NCBI RefSeq assembly: GCF_031755915.1
Contig: NC_083390.1
Coordinates: 14,291,001 to 14,355,000, forward strand
Source: Ziziphus jujuba
Lineage: Eukaryota > Streptophyta > Magnoliopsida > Rosales > Rhamnaceae
Length of the DNA: 64,000 nt
Direction of reading: 5' to 3'
Shown here: piece by piece, positions 1 to 10,915 of the stretch
How positions within the stretch are numbered: position 1 is the first letter of the stretch
Layout: each line of letters begins with the position of its first letter
Position numbers and translations under genes: made by a program
Notes under the pieces: model-generated
What the model saw: only the letters and a program-made list of their open reading frames with translations
The model's database searches: none
Told to the model about the DNA's origin: nothing

Positions 1-1114
1 TATATTTTGTATATATTTTTTTATTTTTATATATCAATTTTTAATAGAGATTTTTTAACATATCCCCAAAATCCCCAAATGAAATGAAACCCTAAATAAT
101 AGCCTGCCTTATCATTATGTTGCCTTGCTGCCGCCACCATCACTATAACCATTAACCAAGTTTCGACCATCATAGCCATCAAAACACATGACACAACACG
201 CTATCAATTGCTGCTCATTCTTCATTTCTTCATTTCTTTACTTCAATACTCAACTATCAGTTGCTCATTCTTCATTCTCTGCTTCAAGACTCACAGTAGC
301 TTCACAAGCAACACTCATTCTTTGCTTCAATACTCATCATCAGTTTGCTATTCTTTCTCAGTTTCAAGACTCACAGCTTCACAAGCAATACTCATTCTTT
401 GCTTCAATACTCGGCATTAGCTTGCTGTTTCAAACCGATTATCCAATCCAAACCAAACTTATCATAAATGGTTTGGATTGGTTTAGGTTTAAAGCTTCAA
501 TGGTTTGGATTGGATTCTTCTATTAGGTAAATCGAACGTATGGATTGGGTTGTATTTTGGTTCAAAACCGAACCAACCCAATCCATGCTCATCCTACTCT
601 TTTATCCTATATTTTTAATCCATTATTTTTAATACAACATTTTAAAAAAATTCTTCTCCATGATGGAAAAATAATTAAAACCTATAAGGGAAATTACTAT
701 TATTATTAATAAAAATCAATATTTTTTTATTATTCAACCAATAAAATAGAAAATGAAATATTACAATTGACATGAACTTTTCAAAAGACAAATAATCATA
801 ACAAATTTATTTATTCTTCTCATATGATGAACATACTAAATAACAATGCATAACTAATAATTTTTAACAAATAAATCTGATTTTATTTCTGAGAGAAAAT
901 TTTGGATAAAAAAAATTGAATTGAACCGATGGATTATTCATAAGGTAGAAGGAGAAAAAAAAGTTTGAGGGAAGTTTGAAGGATCAAAGTTAGTATTGAA
1001 TAAAGAAAGTGAACCGAATAGATGGATTATTCTAAAAAACTCTTATAATCCATAATGACAAAAATTAAAAACAAAAGAGGAAAAAAAAAATGAACAAGAT
1101 GAACAAGAAAGAAG
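1..1114. other. AT-rich intergenic DNA with short internal repeats and a MITE-like hairpin
   Basis: No gene seen. Around 281-330 and 365-415 a stretch of roughly 45 bases containing 'cactcattctttgcttcaa'-like sequence is repeated, and the open frames there only read through this serine/phenylalanine-rich repeat. At about 539-587 an inverted repeat (ATGGATTGGGTTG on one arm, its complement on the other) sits in 'GGTTTGGATTGG' repeats, a composition common at the ends of short non-autonomous DNA elements in plants. The element boundaries are not defined. Confidence 0.5.
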
Positions 1115-1699
1115 TGTTAGTCCCATCATAATATAAACAATTTAATATGTATCAATTATAGCACTATAATCTCAAGATCTTCACATACATAATTACAAAA
1201 CTGTATTTAATTAAATTACTATATTTAAACACAGCCATTGATTTATGAAATCTACCTACAAAACAGAACACAGGAGTAACTAGAAGCAGTGTATAATAGA
1301 AACACTACTCTCTAACCTTTCTCCCTCAGGTTTTCACAGAATAGGCATCATAGATACCTCAAAACCCTAATGTCAATTGTACATGTTGTATTATAACACT
1401 TGTGACTTATTTCCAATTTATTTATATATATACCAAATAATAATAGTAGTAGTAGTAATAATAATAATAATAATATATTTATACAATAAATAATAATATA
1501 ATAAAATAGGGAATAAGTCAATTGGGTTTTTAGAAAGAATAGACCCTTCAGTTCAATGGGCCAATTGAAGTAGTACAGAGAGTGTATGGCCAAGGGCTCT
1601 ATTGAAAAGTTGAATAAACAAGCTAGTCTCATTACTGGTATAAACAAGCCCTATAAGTGAATCACATTATTATTGCTAGTCCACACAAAATATCCAACA
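1115..1699 (-). repeat. LTR of the 1.1-6.6 kb Copia element (left copy)
   Basis: About 585 bp, aligning end to end with 5994-6573 and differing by scattered substitutions and small indels. It begins TGTTAG and ends CCAACA. It contains a run of AAT/AGT triplets near 1440-1475 that also occurs in the other copy. On the minus strand this is the 3' LTR. Confidence 0.85.
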
Positions 1700-1710
1700 G
1701 TCTCCCACTT

Positions 1711-4654
1711 GGACTGCATAATCATTACAAACAACAACAAACCCACTTACTATAGAATCTTCTAAAACAAAATACCATTTCATCTAACTATATAGCATGC
1801 CAACATGGCACAACAATATACCAAACTAGGTAGTAGAGATTCTCTTAGTAAATCTCTCAAAAGTACATATCATTTCAACTGAGTATTTTGCATGCCATAA
1901 ACTCAATCTAAGTAATAAAAATTTATCTTACCATGTACAATTCTCCAACACACGATACCATTTCATTCAAGCATATTACATACCGATAGGGTACGACAAC
2001 GTACTCAAACTATGTAATAGGGACTCACCATGGTACTTATAGATCGATGTACACATATACACAGATATTAAAGTCTCATACAGGCCTGCTAACATAAGGA
2101 GCAACAATATGTGCAACAAACATCATATTATAATGATCCACATACATACATGTATTACTCACAAGGCAATACTCAATTATATACTACGTACAACATGGAC
2201 ATTATTGCAGATTACAAAACTTCCACTGAGCTATAGCAATCTTAACTGCTACACACTCATACAGAGATATATGATCCTCAAACAAGTCTATAGGTTAGCC
2301 TTTATTAGTGGATCTGCCACCATATTGTAACAGGCATGTACACGATAAAATGAGACTCTTATCAAAATGATACAGCTGTGGAATTACCACAACAATATTA
2401 TTGGCCATATTACAAAAGTGCACTTAAAAGTATGTATCATTGTCTTAAAACATGCCATATACTCTGCATTTTCAATCAATGAAGCTATAAGTGTTTGTCT
2501 AACACTAATTCATAAAACAACTTCTACTACCATGATAAATAACATTCCCGGTATTAAACATTTAAACATCTTTATATATATAACCATTATAATCAACTCA
2601 CAAAACCCCACTGCATTAAAGTAGTGGTGCACTGATCTCAAAACCAAAAATGGTTGTTTCATAGTACCCATAACTAGGACTACTCAAGCATTTATAATAA
2701 CACACCCACAACATAAACAATTTCAATGATGTGCAATCTTGATTGAACAACAAATTGATATTGGATTATTATAATTTTTCCCTTTTATCACTCTGTCATT
2801 CTTGGGACACAGATCCGTAGAGATCTTATTACCAATACCACTGATACCATATTAGGAGAATATTGTACATTAAAACTCAACATAATCCTTCAACATAGGC
2901 TCTAACTAAGACAATTACAATATACAATTAGTCTTGTCTCAAAGAATCTTTATTTCTAGTGCCAATGAAACCATTTTAAGATCTTTCATATTAAAATGGC
3001 TAAACAACAACAAATTTGTCTTAGTCAATAGATCAGTATCACTGAAAACTAATAGTATGTCTTTAACATACAATATTATAAATATTAAAATGCTTCCACT
3101 GACCCTCAAATATATATATATAAATTAACAACATTTTCTTTATAACCATTTTAGGTGACAACTCCATCAAAAATGAGATACTACTTCCACGAGACTTATT
3201 TAAGATCATAAGTAAATGTCTTAAACTTACCAAAAAAAATTTCATTCCCCATTATCGAAAGTCAACTGGATGGACCACATATATACACAATTGAATACAA
3301 AATTCTTTTTAACAAAGTAGTTCCAACATCCATATATTATAACTTCAAAACAAATTAGCCACAATTGCCTTAATGATGCTAAAAGAATCTTTTGTGAATA
3401 TATGAGAGAACGTCTCTTTATAGACAATTTCCTACTTCTAACTAAACCCTTTGATAACAAGTCTAACTTTATAGATGTTCACTTGACCATTGGAGTCTCG
3501 TTTGTTCTAATAGACCCATTTGCACTCATTAAGTTTGCTAAGTTCATGTAATAAACCAAAAGAAACACTGAACTACTTATTGGCTTATTCATAAGTGACT
3601 AGATTCAATTTATCATTTATATTAAACTCATGTTCTGCAAATAAACCTCATAGTTATAAGGTATAATAAAATTTTTGAAACCTCTGTGACCTTCTCAAAA
3701 GGCACATATAAGCAACAACTGTAACCAAAATATCTTATTCTATCTCAATGGGTTCAATCCTAATTGACTACTAATTCCATAATTATTGGATCAACAATAT
3801 CTCTAGCAGGGACAAACAGTGGGAATCAATACATTTTCCTCTCTCAAAACAAGAACCTTTGGACCCTTGCTCTCACCAAAACTGAGACATCCTTAAAATA
3901 ATAGCCATCTTGGGCTTAAGGATTGTGAAAGATGAATAATAAAATCCAAGAACCCTATATCCTTTACAAGACCCAACAAAATAACTACTAAAGGTCTTAG
4001 GGTCTAACATCTTAATATTGAAATTATACATCATGAGATCTGCTTTAGAATCCCATACACAAGAAAAAGGTGTAGACTAGTTATAATTTGTCACCCATAA
4101 GGAAAAATGCAAATTAAAATTTGCAAACACACACACACCTACAGTGAGGTTTAGTTTGTGTTATTTATGGGTGTCAACTTGAATTTGGCATAGTGGATAG
4201 GATGCTGAGTATATACCTATCGTAAAACTTAGCTTATCTATTTCATAAAATTACCAATGTAACTCATATTCTCTCCCACTTATGAACCAGGTTCATACGG
4301 GTGATTAAGCTATACTGTTGGTGGTTTGATTACTTGGTAGGATGCTTGGAATGGCAATGAAAGTTGATTGAATACCATGAATCGCAGGTTCTAAGTTACC
4401 CTGTTGGTAACTTAGTTCAATGCATTTGATTGTGGTGAATTGGTTAACTGTCCCTAGCCCATGTATGCATATCCTTTGTGTTACGAGGACCCTAGCGATA
4501 TTATATGTTTTGATATGACTGATGAGGGGGTTGGGAAGATAGCATTTGCATAGTCCTTTATGATGTGATGCATTCTTGTTATTTGCTATTTCACAGCTGG
4601 GAGCACCCCTAATACTTTGCCTATGAATGCCATAATAAAATTAAATAAACTAAT
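1711..4654 (-). pseudogene. Internal region of the Copia element: decayed integrase and reverse transcriptase
   Basis: Only fragments of the polyprotein can be read, all on the minus strand and interrupted by stops. The clearest are a reverse-transcriptase N-terminal piece (about 3436-3537, NKRDSNGQVNIYKVRLVIKG) and the end of the integrase region (about 3940-4050, LDPKTFSSYFVGSCKGY then YRVLGFYY). Short open frames such as 3063-3245 and 3242-3460 are pieces of this decayed polyprotein, not separate genes. No catalytic motif survives in a usable frame. Confidence 0.7.
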
Positions 4655-5046
4655 TGTGACAGCCCTGACCACCCGCATGTGATATTGTCCTCTTTGGGCC
4701 TAGAGAATTCTCTTACAACCCAGCCCTTAAAGTTTTAAAAGGCCTCACAAGGAAAAGGTATCCACACGCTTACAAGTCATGCTTCGTTCCATTTTCCAAC
4801 CGATGTGGGACTTCACAATCCTCCCCCCTTGAGGCCCAGTGTCCTCGCTGGCACACCGATCCGGATCCGGCTATGATACTATCTGTGACAGCCCAGACCA
4901 TCTGCATATGATATTATCCTCTTTGGGTCTGGGGAATCCTCTTACAACCCAGCCCTTAAGGTTTTAAAATGTCTCGCAAGGTAAAGGTATCCACATGCTT
5001 ATAAGCCATGCTTCGGTCCCCTTTTCAACCGATGTGGGACTTCACA
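4655..5046 (-). mobile_element. TRIM (terminal-repeat retrotransposon in miniature) nested in the Copia element
   Basis: Two 163-bp direct repeats (4655-4817 and 4884-5046) begin TGTGACAGCCC and end GTGGGACTTCACA. They enclose only about 66 bp. In that spacer, 'ctatgatact' next to the right repeat reads on the minus strand as a methionine-tRNA-type primer-binding site, and 'cctccccccttgagg' next to the left repeat reads as a polypurine tract. This is the minimal LTR-PBS-PPT-LTR layout of a TRIM with no coding capacity, oriented minus. The flanks are CTAAT and GTAAT, four of five bases matching as a target duplication. On the minus strand the repeat starts TGTGAAGTCCCACATCGG, a sequence very common in eudicot genomes. 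Confidence 0.85.
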
Positions 5047-5993
5047 GTAATTGTCAAAAGTGGTGAAAGTTACTGATAATATTTGACTCTCATAAAGCTA
5101 GATATGACTTTAAAAATTGGACCACTAAAGATACCATATATTTGTAATACTACAGAGGTTAAATGTTGTATAAGGACCTTAAGTACTTATATAAGTGTTA
5201 AGTGATGGTCATGGAAAATCACTTACATGATTCTATATTTTATGTATTATGTTCTATAAATATTGTTCATACGCTCTTTTGAGATTAGTAGGAAATTTAT
5301 CAATTTGCTAAATTAAGAAACACCACTATTTGAATTTATTGAATTTTATTGTGTACGATAGAGTTAGTCGTGTGAATTTTGAAACTTTACTCTTATTATA
5401 TCGATCTCATAGACCTTAATAAGGATTCTAGATGACATCAAATGGTGCAACTTTTGACTGTAATTTGGTCAACTATTGGAAATTGATGGCTTAATAGGAG
5501 ATGACAAGGAATTGTAAGTCGCTTAAGACTTTATATGTTATTTTATCATGATTTGACTTATGAGTTATTGTTTATATTAATTTTCTTATTTTTTTGTTGT
5601 TACTCCTATAGTTGCTTTTGTATGTGCCAGAATTTTATAATAATTCTTTATGTTGTGGTATTGATTTTTATATTTTCTGTACACTACCTGCTTTGAAAGA
5701 CTACAGATATTTTATTACCTATTTTAATTATTTATCCTATTTTATATATATATATATATATTGAGATTATTTGTGAGAAATTAGATATTTTGGTTGTCTT
5801 TAAAGAGTTCAATTAAAGGCCAACAAAAAACGAAGCATTCAATTAATAAAATCTAAAAAAATTAATTTCGATAAAGCCACCATCAATCACTATATATGTA
5901 GGAATAGAATCTAAATCTTCCACAATATACAACACATGAAATACACATAAAGACACAATTTATGAATTTGTATAATTTGGCTCCGATAGCAAT
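5047..5993 (-). pseudogene. 5' part of the Copia internal region (leader/gag side), unreadable
   Basis: Lies between the nested TRIM and the right LTR. By position on the minus strand it should hold the leader and gag. I could not recognise gag motifs; the stretch is AT-rich with many stops and contains a short (TA)n run at about 5743-5760. Confidence 0.4.
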
Positions 5994-6573
5994 TGTTAGT
6001 ACCATCATAATATAAACAATTTAATATGCATTGATTATAGCACTATAATCCCAATATTTTCACATACATAATTACAAAACAGTATTTAATTAAATTACTA
6101 ACGTTTAAGCTTAACCATTGATTTATCAAATCTACTTGCAAAACAAAACACAACAGTAACCAGAAATAGAGCCTAATGGACACGCCACTGTCTAATATTT
6201 TTTTCTTAGGTTTTCACAAAATAGGCATTAGAGATACCTCAAAACCCTAATTTCAATTGTATATGTCGTATTATAACACTTGTGACTTATTCACAATTTA
6301 TTTATATATATACAAAATAATAATAGTAGTAGTAATAATAATACTAATATATTTATATAATAAATAATAACATAATAAAACAGGGAATAAGTCAATTAAG
6401 CTTTTAGAAAAAATAGGTCCTTCAGTCCAATGAGCCAACTAAAATATTACAGAGAGTGTGTGGTCAATGGCTCTACTGAAAAGTTCAATAAGCAAGCCAG
6501 TCCCATTACTGGTATAAACAAGCCCTGTAAGTAAATTACGTGATCGTGGCTAGTCCACACAAAATATCCAACA
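5994..6573 (-). repeat. LTR of the 1.1-6.6 kb Copia element (right copy)
   Basis: About 580 bp, the partner of 1115-1699. It begins TGTTAGTACC and ends ATCCAACA. On the minus strand this is the 5' LTR, followed by the primer-binding-site-like sequence at 5977-5993. The two copies differ by many substitutions, so the insertion is old. Confidence 0.85.
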
Positions 6574-8556
6574 AAAGGCCCATAAAAATATGAAAAAGTT
6601 GAAAAAGAAAAAACCCGGAAGAGTTAAAACTCAGCAAAGAAGATGAAGATGAAGAAGAAGAAGAAGAAGTAACCCAAAAAATAAAATCTAGCAAACGAAA
6701 CCTCAAAATAAATAAAAAAATAAAAAAAAGGAAAGAAAAAGGAACCTAAGCAATAAGAAACCAAAAAAAAAAAAAAAGTAAAATATGAATAACAAAACCC
6801 ACAAAAATGCAAATAAAACTATAAAATAAAAATAAAAAAAATAAAAAAAATAATAAGAGGAGTAGGAAACCTAAAAAGAAAAACCAAAACTCAACAAAAG
6901 GAAAAGAAAAAAAAGAATAAGAATATTTGTTTTCTTTTTTTTTGTTTTTATATATTATATAAAACATAAATGTAAACATTTTCAAATTTTTTGAAATACT
7001 TACTCTTTTTTACTCTTATCTAAGTAAAATTTAATGCAAAGTTGCTAGCGGTAAGGAATATTTCAAAAATCTTTCAAACCTCTAGATGTAATTTGAAATA
7101 GAGGTAAACCTTAGGAAATCTAAATGACATTATCCCAAATTATTTTTGTTACAATTTTTTTTTTTAACATTTTAGAAATTTTAAATTATTATTTATTTAA
7201 AATTGATTATATTTTTTTTAACATTTTAGATATTTTCAATTATTATTTATATAAAATTGATTATAAGATATTTTAGAAAGTTATATTTGATTTATTAAAT
7301 ATTACAAATTATTTTATTTAAAAGTTATGGGGTATATTTGTTTTTATCCATGCTACATATGGGAAAAAAAAATTAACATTGATGGACTTTAACAACAAGG
7401 AGTATATTTGATATTTTAAAAACTTGAAAGATCTATTTGTCATAATGCAAAACATCAGGAATGTCTAAAGAAAATTTTTTTATTTTTTATTACATAGTAA
7501 GTGTTTTTATAGTACAAATATGTGCTTTCTTTAATAGTTTTTCTTTAAAATTCTATTAAACTTTTGAATTTGATTGCTTATTTCTTGAGGTGAATTATTA
7601 AATTATTTCATTATTAAAAAATTTATTTTGGCCATTTTTTGTTCTGGATTTGAGCTTTTTTAGCCTACATGTATCATTATTTTCTACTAATAACTTGTTT
7701 GACCCCTTTTTAGCATATATAGAATATGCATATTTAGAGCCCTTGTCTCATTTAATCTTGTTTGCCTACCTATTATGAACTTAAATATTTATTTTTTTAA
7801 CCTTTTACATATTATAAAGAGAGCTTAAATTTAAATTGATATGAATGTATGTTTATTAATATGTTATTAGATGAAATAAGGTAAGAAATAAAGTTAAGGG
7901 ATATGATTTATTTATGGTTTTGGGGTTTTGATATGCATTAAAAAATTTGAGTGATATAAAAATCAAAAAGTTGAAAGTACTAGTGGTTATCATCATAAGG
8001 AAAAAAATAAAAAAAAAATGAAAAAATGAAAAAAAAATTAAATAAAATATATATGAAGAAAAAGATCAAATGAAACGAAAAAATGTGATGATGATCCACA
8101 GGAAAAAAATTTGAATTTTTGATTTTGAAAGAAGAAAAAATGTTGCATTGAAAGTGAATAAAGTGATAGAATGGTTGTGTTTTATGAGTGATGTGAAGTT
8201 GAAGGATGAAAATAGAAAAGAATTGTTTGAAGAAAGAAAGCAATGTTCTGTTAAGCATATTATTTACTTATATTTAATTTAAGTTGTTTTTTTCTTGTGA
8301 TTATATTATCATATCCTTTTATTTTTTATTTTTTTAGCCAATGCCAATTAATCATTACATTATAAGCATAATAATAAACCTATTCTATTGACTTAAAGTA
8401 ATACATCATTCTATATTAGTGCATACTGATTAATTATGTCATAAGCTTATGGTAGTTCATATTTTATTCTCAATCTCTAATTAGTGTAGATTTATTTAAT
8501 TACATGATATTGGCTGTTAATATTAATTTCATATGCACACTTTGAAAGTAATAATT
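6574..8556. other. AT-rich intergenic DNA, no gene seen
   Basis: Purine-rich low-complexity DNA at 6590-6930 and 7990-8250 produces long minus-strand frames made almost wholly of Phe, Leu, Ser and Tyr; these are composition artefacts. 7140-7260 carries a short near-duplicate ('acattttaga(a/t)attt' followed by 'attatttat'). No exon, RNA gene or element boundary was recognised. Confidence 0.6.
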
Positions 8557-8972
8557 AGGATAAATTACATGATTGATCTCCAAACTGTACCACTATTTAC
8601 AAACTGGTCCCTAAAGAATTTTTTTCGCATTTTAGTCTTGAACTCATCAAAACATTACATTGTTAGTCTCTCCATCCAAGATATTGGGGATCAATTAATA
8701 ACTCCGGACATAATTTGAGGATTTAATATGATAATAGGTTAACCATACATTTAATTTTTAAATTATATGCAGCATTACATATTGATCCCCAAACCATATT
8801 TTATGTTACAAACTGATCTCTAACACAAGATTCACACATGTATCTAATGGTAGATTTTGGACGGACTAATCGACTAATGGTGCAACATTTTAACTAGTTC
8901 AGGGATTAAAATGCCAAAAAAAAGTTGTTTAGAGACCGACTTGTAAATATCTGTATAGTCTAAGTAATTATG
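8557..8972. mobile_element. MITE-like element with long inverted-repeat arms
   Basis: The left arm (about 8557-8680, starting AATTACATGATTGATC and containing 'acaaactggtccctaaa') is matched in reverse complement by the right arm (about 8860-8972, containing 'tttagagaccgacttgta' and ending 'taagtaatt'). The arms run for roughly 110 bp with mismatches around a spacer of about 180 bp. The arm text (first-person 'gatc/ggtc ... cattttagtc') resembles a common plant non-autonomous element. There is no coding capacity. The exact ends and target duplication are uncertain. Confidence 0.65.
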
Positions 8973-9699
8973 TTGAATAAAAAATAACATGTGGAGTTGC
9001 ATAATTACTTGGAAATTATTTTTGAATTGATAACAAAGGAAATCTTTAAGTTAACAATGCCATATTCTTATCTTGGTTTAATGGTTTTAAAAGTTTTGTA
9101 AGCTTATTTTTTGCCTTTAGTCTTTTTATTTGTTAGGGACTAACAAATATTAAGTTGAGGTATTGTTAAGCATAAAATTTATCCAGTTTAAAGTATATAT
9201 TTATACTTATTATTTCTTATTTTCTTAGTAATTTGTTATTATATTGAATGAAAATCTATTGATTTAGTATTTTTTTTCTTTATTTTCTTTTTTTTTTTTC
9301 CCTTTTTTGTAAAAAATCTAAAAGGTGGAGTTTTTGCATGAAAATTGTATTCTTTTTAGCACAAATAAAAAGAGATGTATTTTATAGAGCTTTAATGGCA
9401 TCAAATTGATGGAGGTCTCTTTTGAACATATTTTTTCTAAAGTTTGAAGATTAATTCTTTATCATTTATTTTCAAGGTTTTTAAAAGTTTGTTGGAATTC
9501 TGCGCAATATTCATCGTTTAGTTCATATCTTGAATTATAAATGAAATTTTAAGATGATTCTAATTGGAGAATTTTTTTATTACATTGAGAATCATCTCTA
9601 CAAAATTTCATTTTTGATAAACCAATTAGCATCATTTTTTATTTGAAGTCAACACATATGCACACTTCGGCAAACTTGCAGTCTTATAAGAAAATCGAG
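8973..9699. other. AT-rich intergenic DNA, no gene seen
   Basis: Contains T-rich stretches near 9250-9310 and no readable coding homology. It may include the decayed gag side of the Copia remnant that follows. Confidence 0.5.
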
Positions 9700-10915
9700 T
9701 TTTAAATGCTTTCTTGATGTCAAAATGACAAGCCAAGGCATTGTGCTAAGAATAGTTATAACCGTAAAGGCCTGAAGAACAAGAAGTGGAAGACTGCTCA
9801 TTCTAGTGTCACATAAGTTGAAGATCTTTCCAATGATATTAGAGAGACAAATCTATCTGTTGCCCTTTTTTACATCAACTTGATAAGGAATCTGAGATCA
9901 AAGTGGTCGAACATTGGGATAACTCGCCATATATGTTATGACAAGAATATATTTATTACTTATCGATTTCCAAATCACGATGAAAAGCAACTTTTCATGG
10001 GGAATTCTTCTACTTCTAAAGTTTATGGAAATAAAATGTTGTGCTTAAGACTTTGATGCTTGCTAATAATACAATTTATTTTTCTTATTTGATTGAGTCT
10101 TCAAATATTTGGCATGGTAAATTGAGACATGTTAGTTATATTAGTATGAAAAGATTAATTAATTTAAATTGAATATCGTGTTTTACAATCTATTAAATTA
10201 TAAATGTGCAACTTATGTTTAATCTAAATTATCAAAGGTACATTTTCAGTCTATTGATAGAAGTACTCAATCTTTACACTTAATTCATAGTTGTAATTTA
10301 AAATTTGAATAAACAAGATATGGTAAAAAAAAATTATTTTATAATGTTTATTGAAGATTAGACACATTATTATTATGTGTACTTATTGAGATTCAAAGAT
10401 GAGGCTTTGGATGCATTTAAACTTTATAAAAGTAAGGTTGAAAATCAACTTAGTAAAATGAGTAAGGTGTTAAGAAGTGATAAAGGTGGTGAATATTGTT
10501 CTCCTTTCGATTTGTTTTGTTTTGTTTTTTTTTGTTTTTTTTTTTTTTGTTTTGAATAAGAAATTATTAACCAAACTACCATTCCATATTGGCCTCAATT
10601 TAAAAGTGTTATTGAATGTAAAAATATAACTTTAAAAGAGATGATACTAGCTATGTTGATAAACTTTAGTATACCTCGAAATATGTGGGGTGGAAGCATT
10701 GCATTTTGCAAATTTGCTCCTTACTAAAATACCTTACATGAAAACTAATTTGACACCTCATGGGTTATGAAAAATTAGAAGCCTACCTATAAATACATAA
10801 AAGTATGGGGATGTCTTGCCAAGATAATAATACTCAAACACTAAAAGAATTAAAATATGCCATAAAGCTATTGATTGTATATGTATTAGATATGATGCAT
10901 AAAATCTAAGATCCA
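9700..10915 (+). pseudogene. Plus-strand Copia polyprotein remnant (zinc knuckle, pre-integrase, integrase)
   Basis: Read in order on the plus strand: a degenerate retroviral zinc-knuckle region near 9725-9770 (translation like CQNDKPRHCAKNSYNRK); a GAG-pre-integrase piece near 10100-10160 (WHGKLRHVSYISMKRLINLN); and an integrase core at about 10377-10510 (YLLRFKDEALDAFKLYK, then KVLRSDKGGEYCSPFD), continuing after a T-rich insertion to about 10710 (NQTTIPYWPQ, then a stretch ending PRNMWG). These are the standard landmarks of Copia pol. In-frame stops, a poly(T) interruption at about 10517-10550 and the absence of a readable RT show it is a fragment. No LTR pair was found. Confidence 0.8.

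Larger units (their letters stand above)
1115..6573 (-). mobile_element. Degraded Copia-type LTR retrotransposon (minus strand)
   Basis: Two long direct repeats (1115-1699 and 5994-6573) begin TGTTAG and end CCAACA, as LTRs do. Next to the right LTR, 5977-5993 reads on the minus strand as a primer-binding site close to the common TGGTATCAGAGCC type. Next to the left LTR, 1700-1710 reads on the minus strand as a purine tract (AAGTGGGAGAC), typical of Copia. Decayed minus-strand coding matches the family in the right order: an integrase/linker piece with 'LDPKTFSSYFVGSCKGY' near 3940-4050, then a reverse-transcriptase start with 'NKRDSNGQVNIYKVRLVIKG' near 3436-3537. Copia order (integrase before RT) separates it from Gypsy. 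Many stops and frameshifts are present, so it is dead. The flanking 5-mers (AGAAG / AAAGG) are only loosely alike, so the target duplication has eroded or the edges are off by a base or two. Confidence 0.85.

Noticed and set aside
188..526. 112- and 70-codon overlapping plus-strand frames
   Set aside because: They translate an internal direct repeat in two different frames, which is a composition effect rather than a gene.
6624..6985. Two overlapping minus-strand open frames rich in Phe, Leu and Tyr
   Set aside because: They read purine-rich low-complexity DNA backwards; no domain, no splice context and extreme composition.
7980..8258. 92-codon minus-strand frame
   Set aside because: Low-complexity Phe/His/Ile translation of A- and GAA-rich DNA; no motif.
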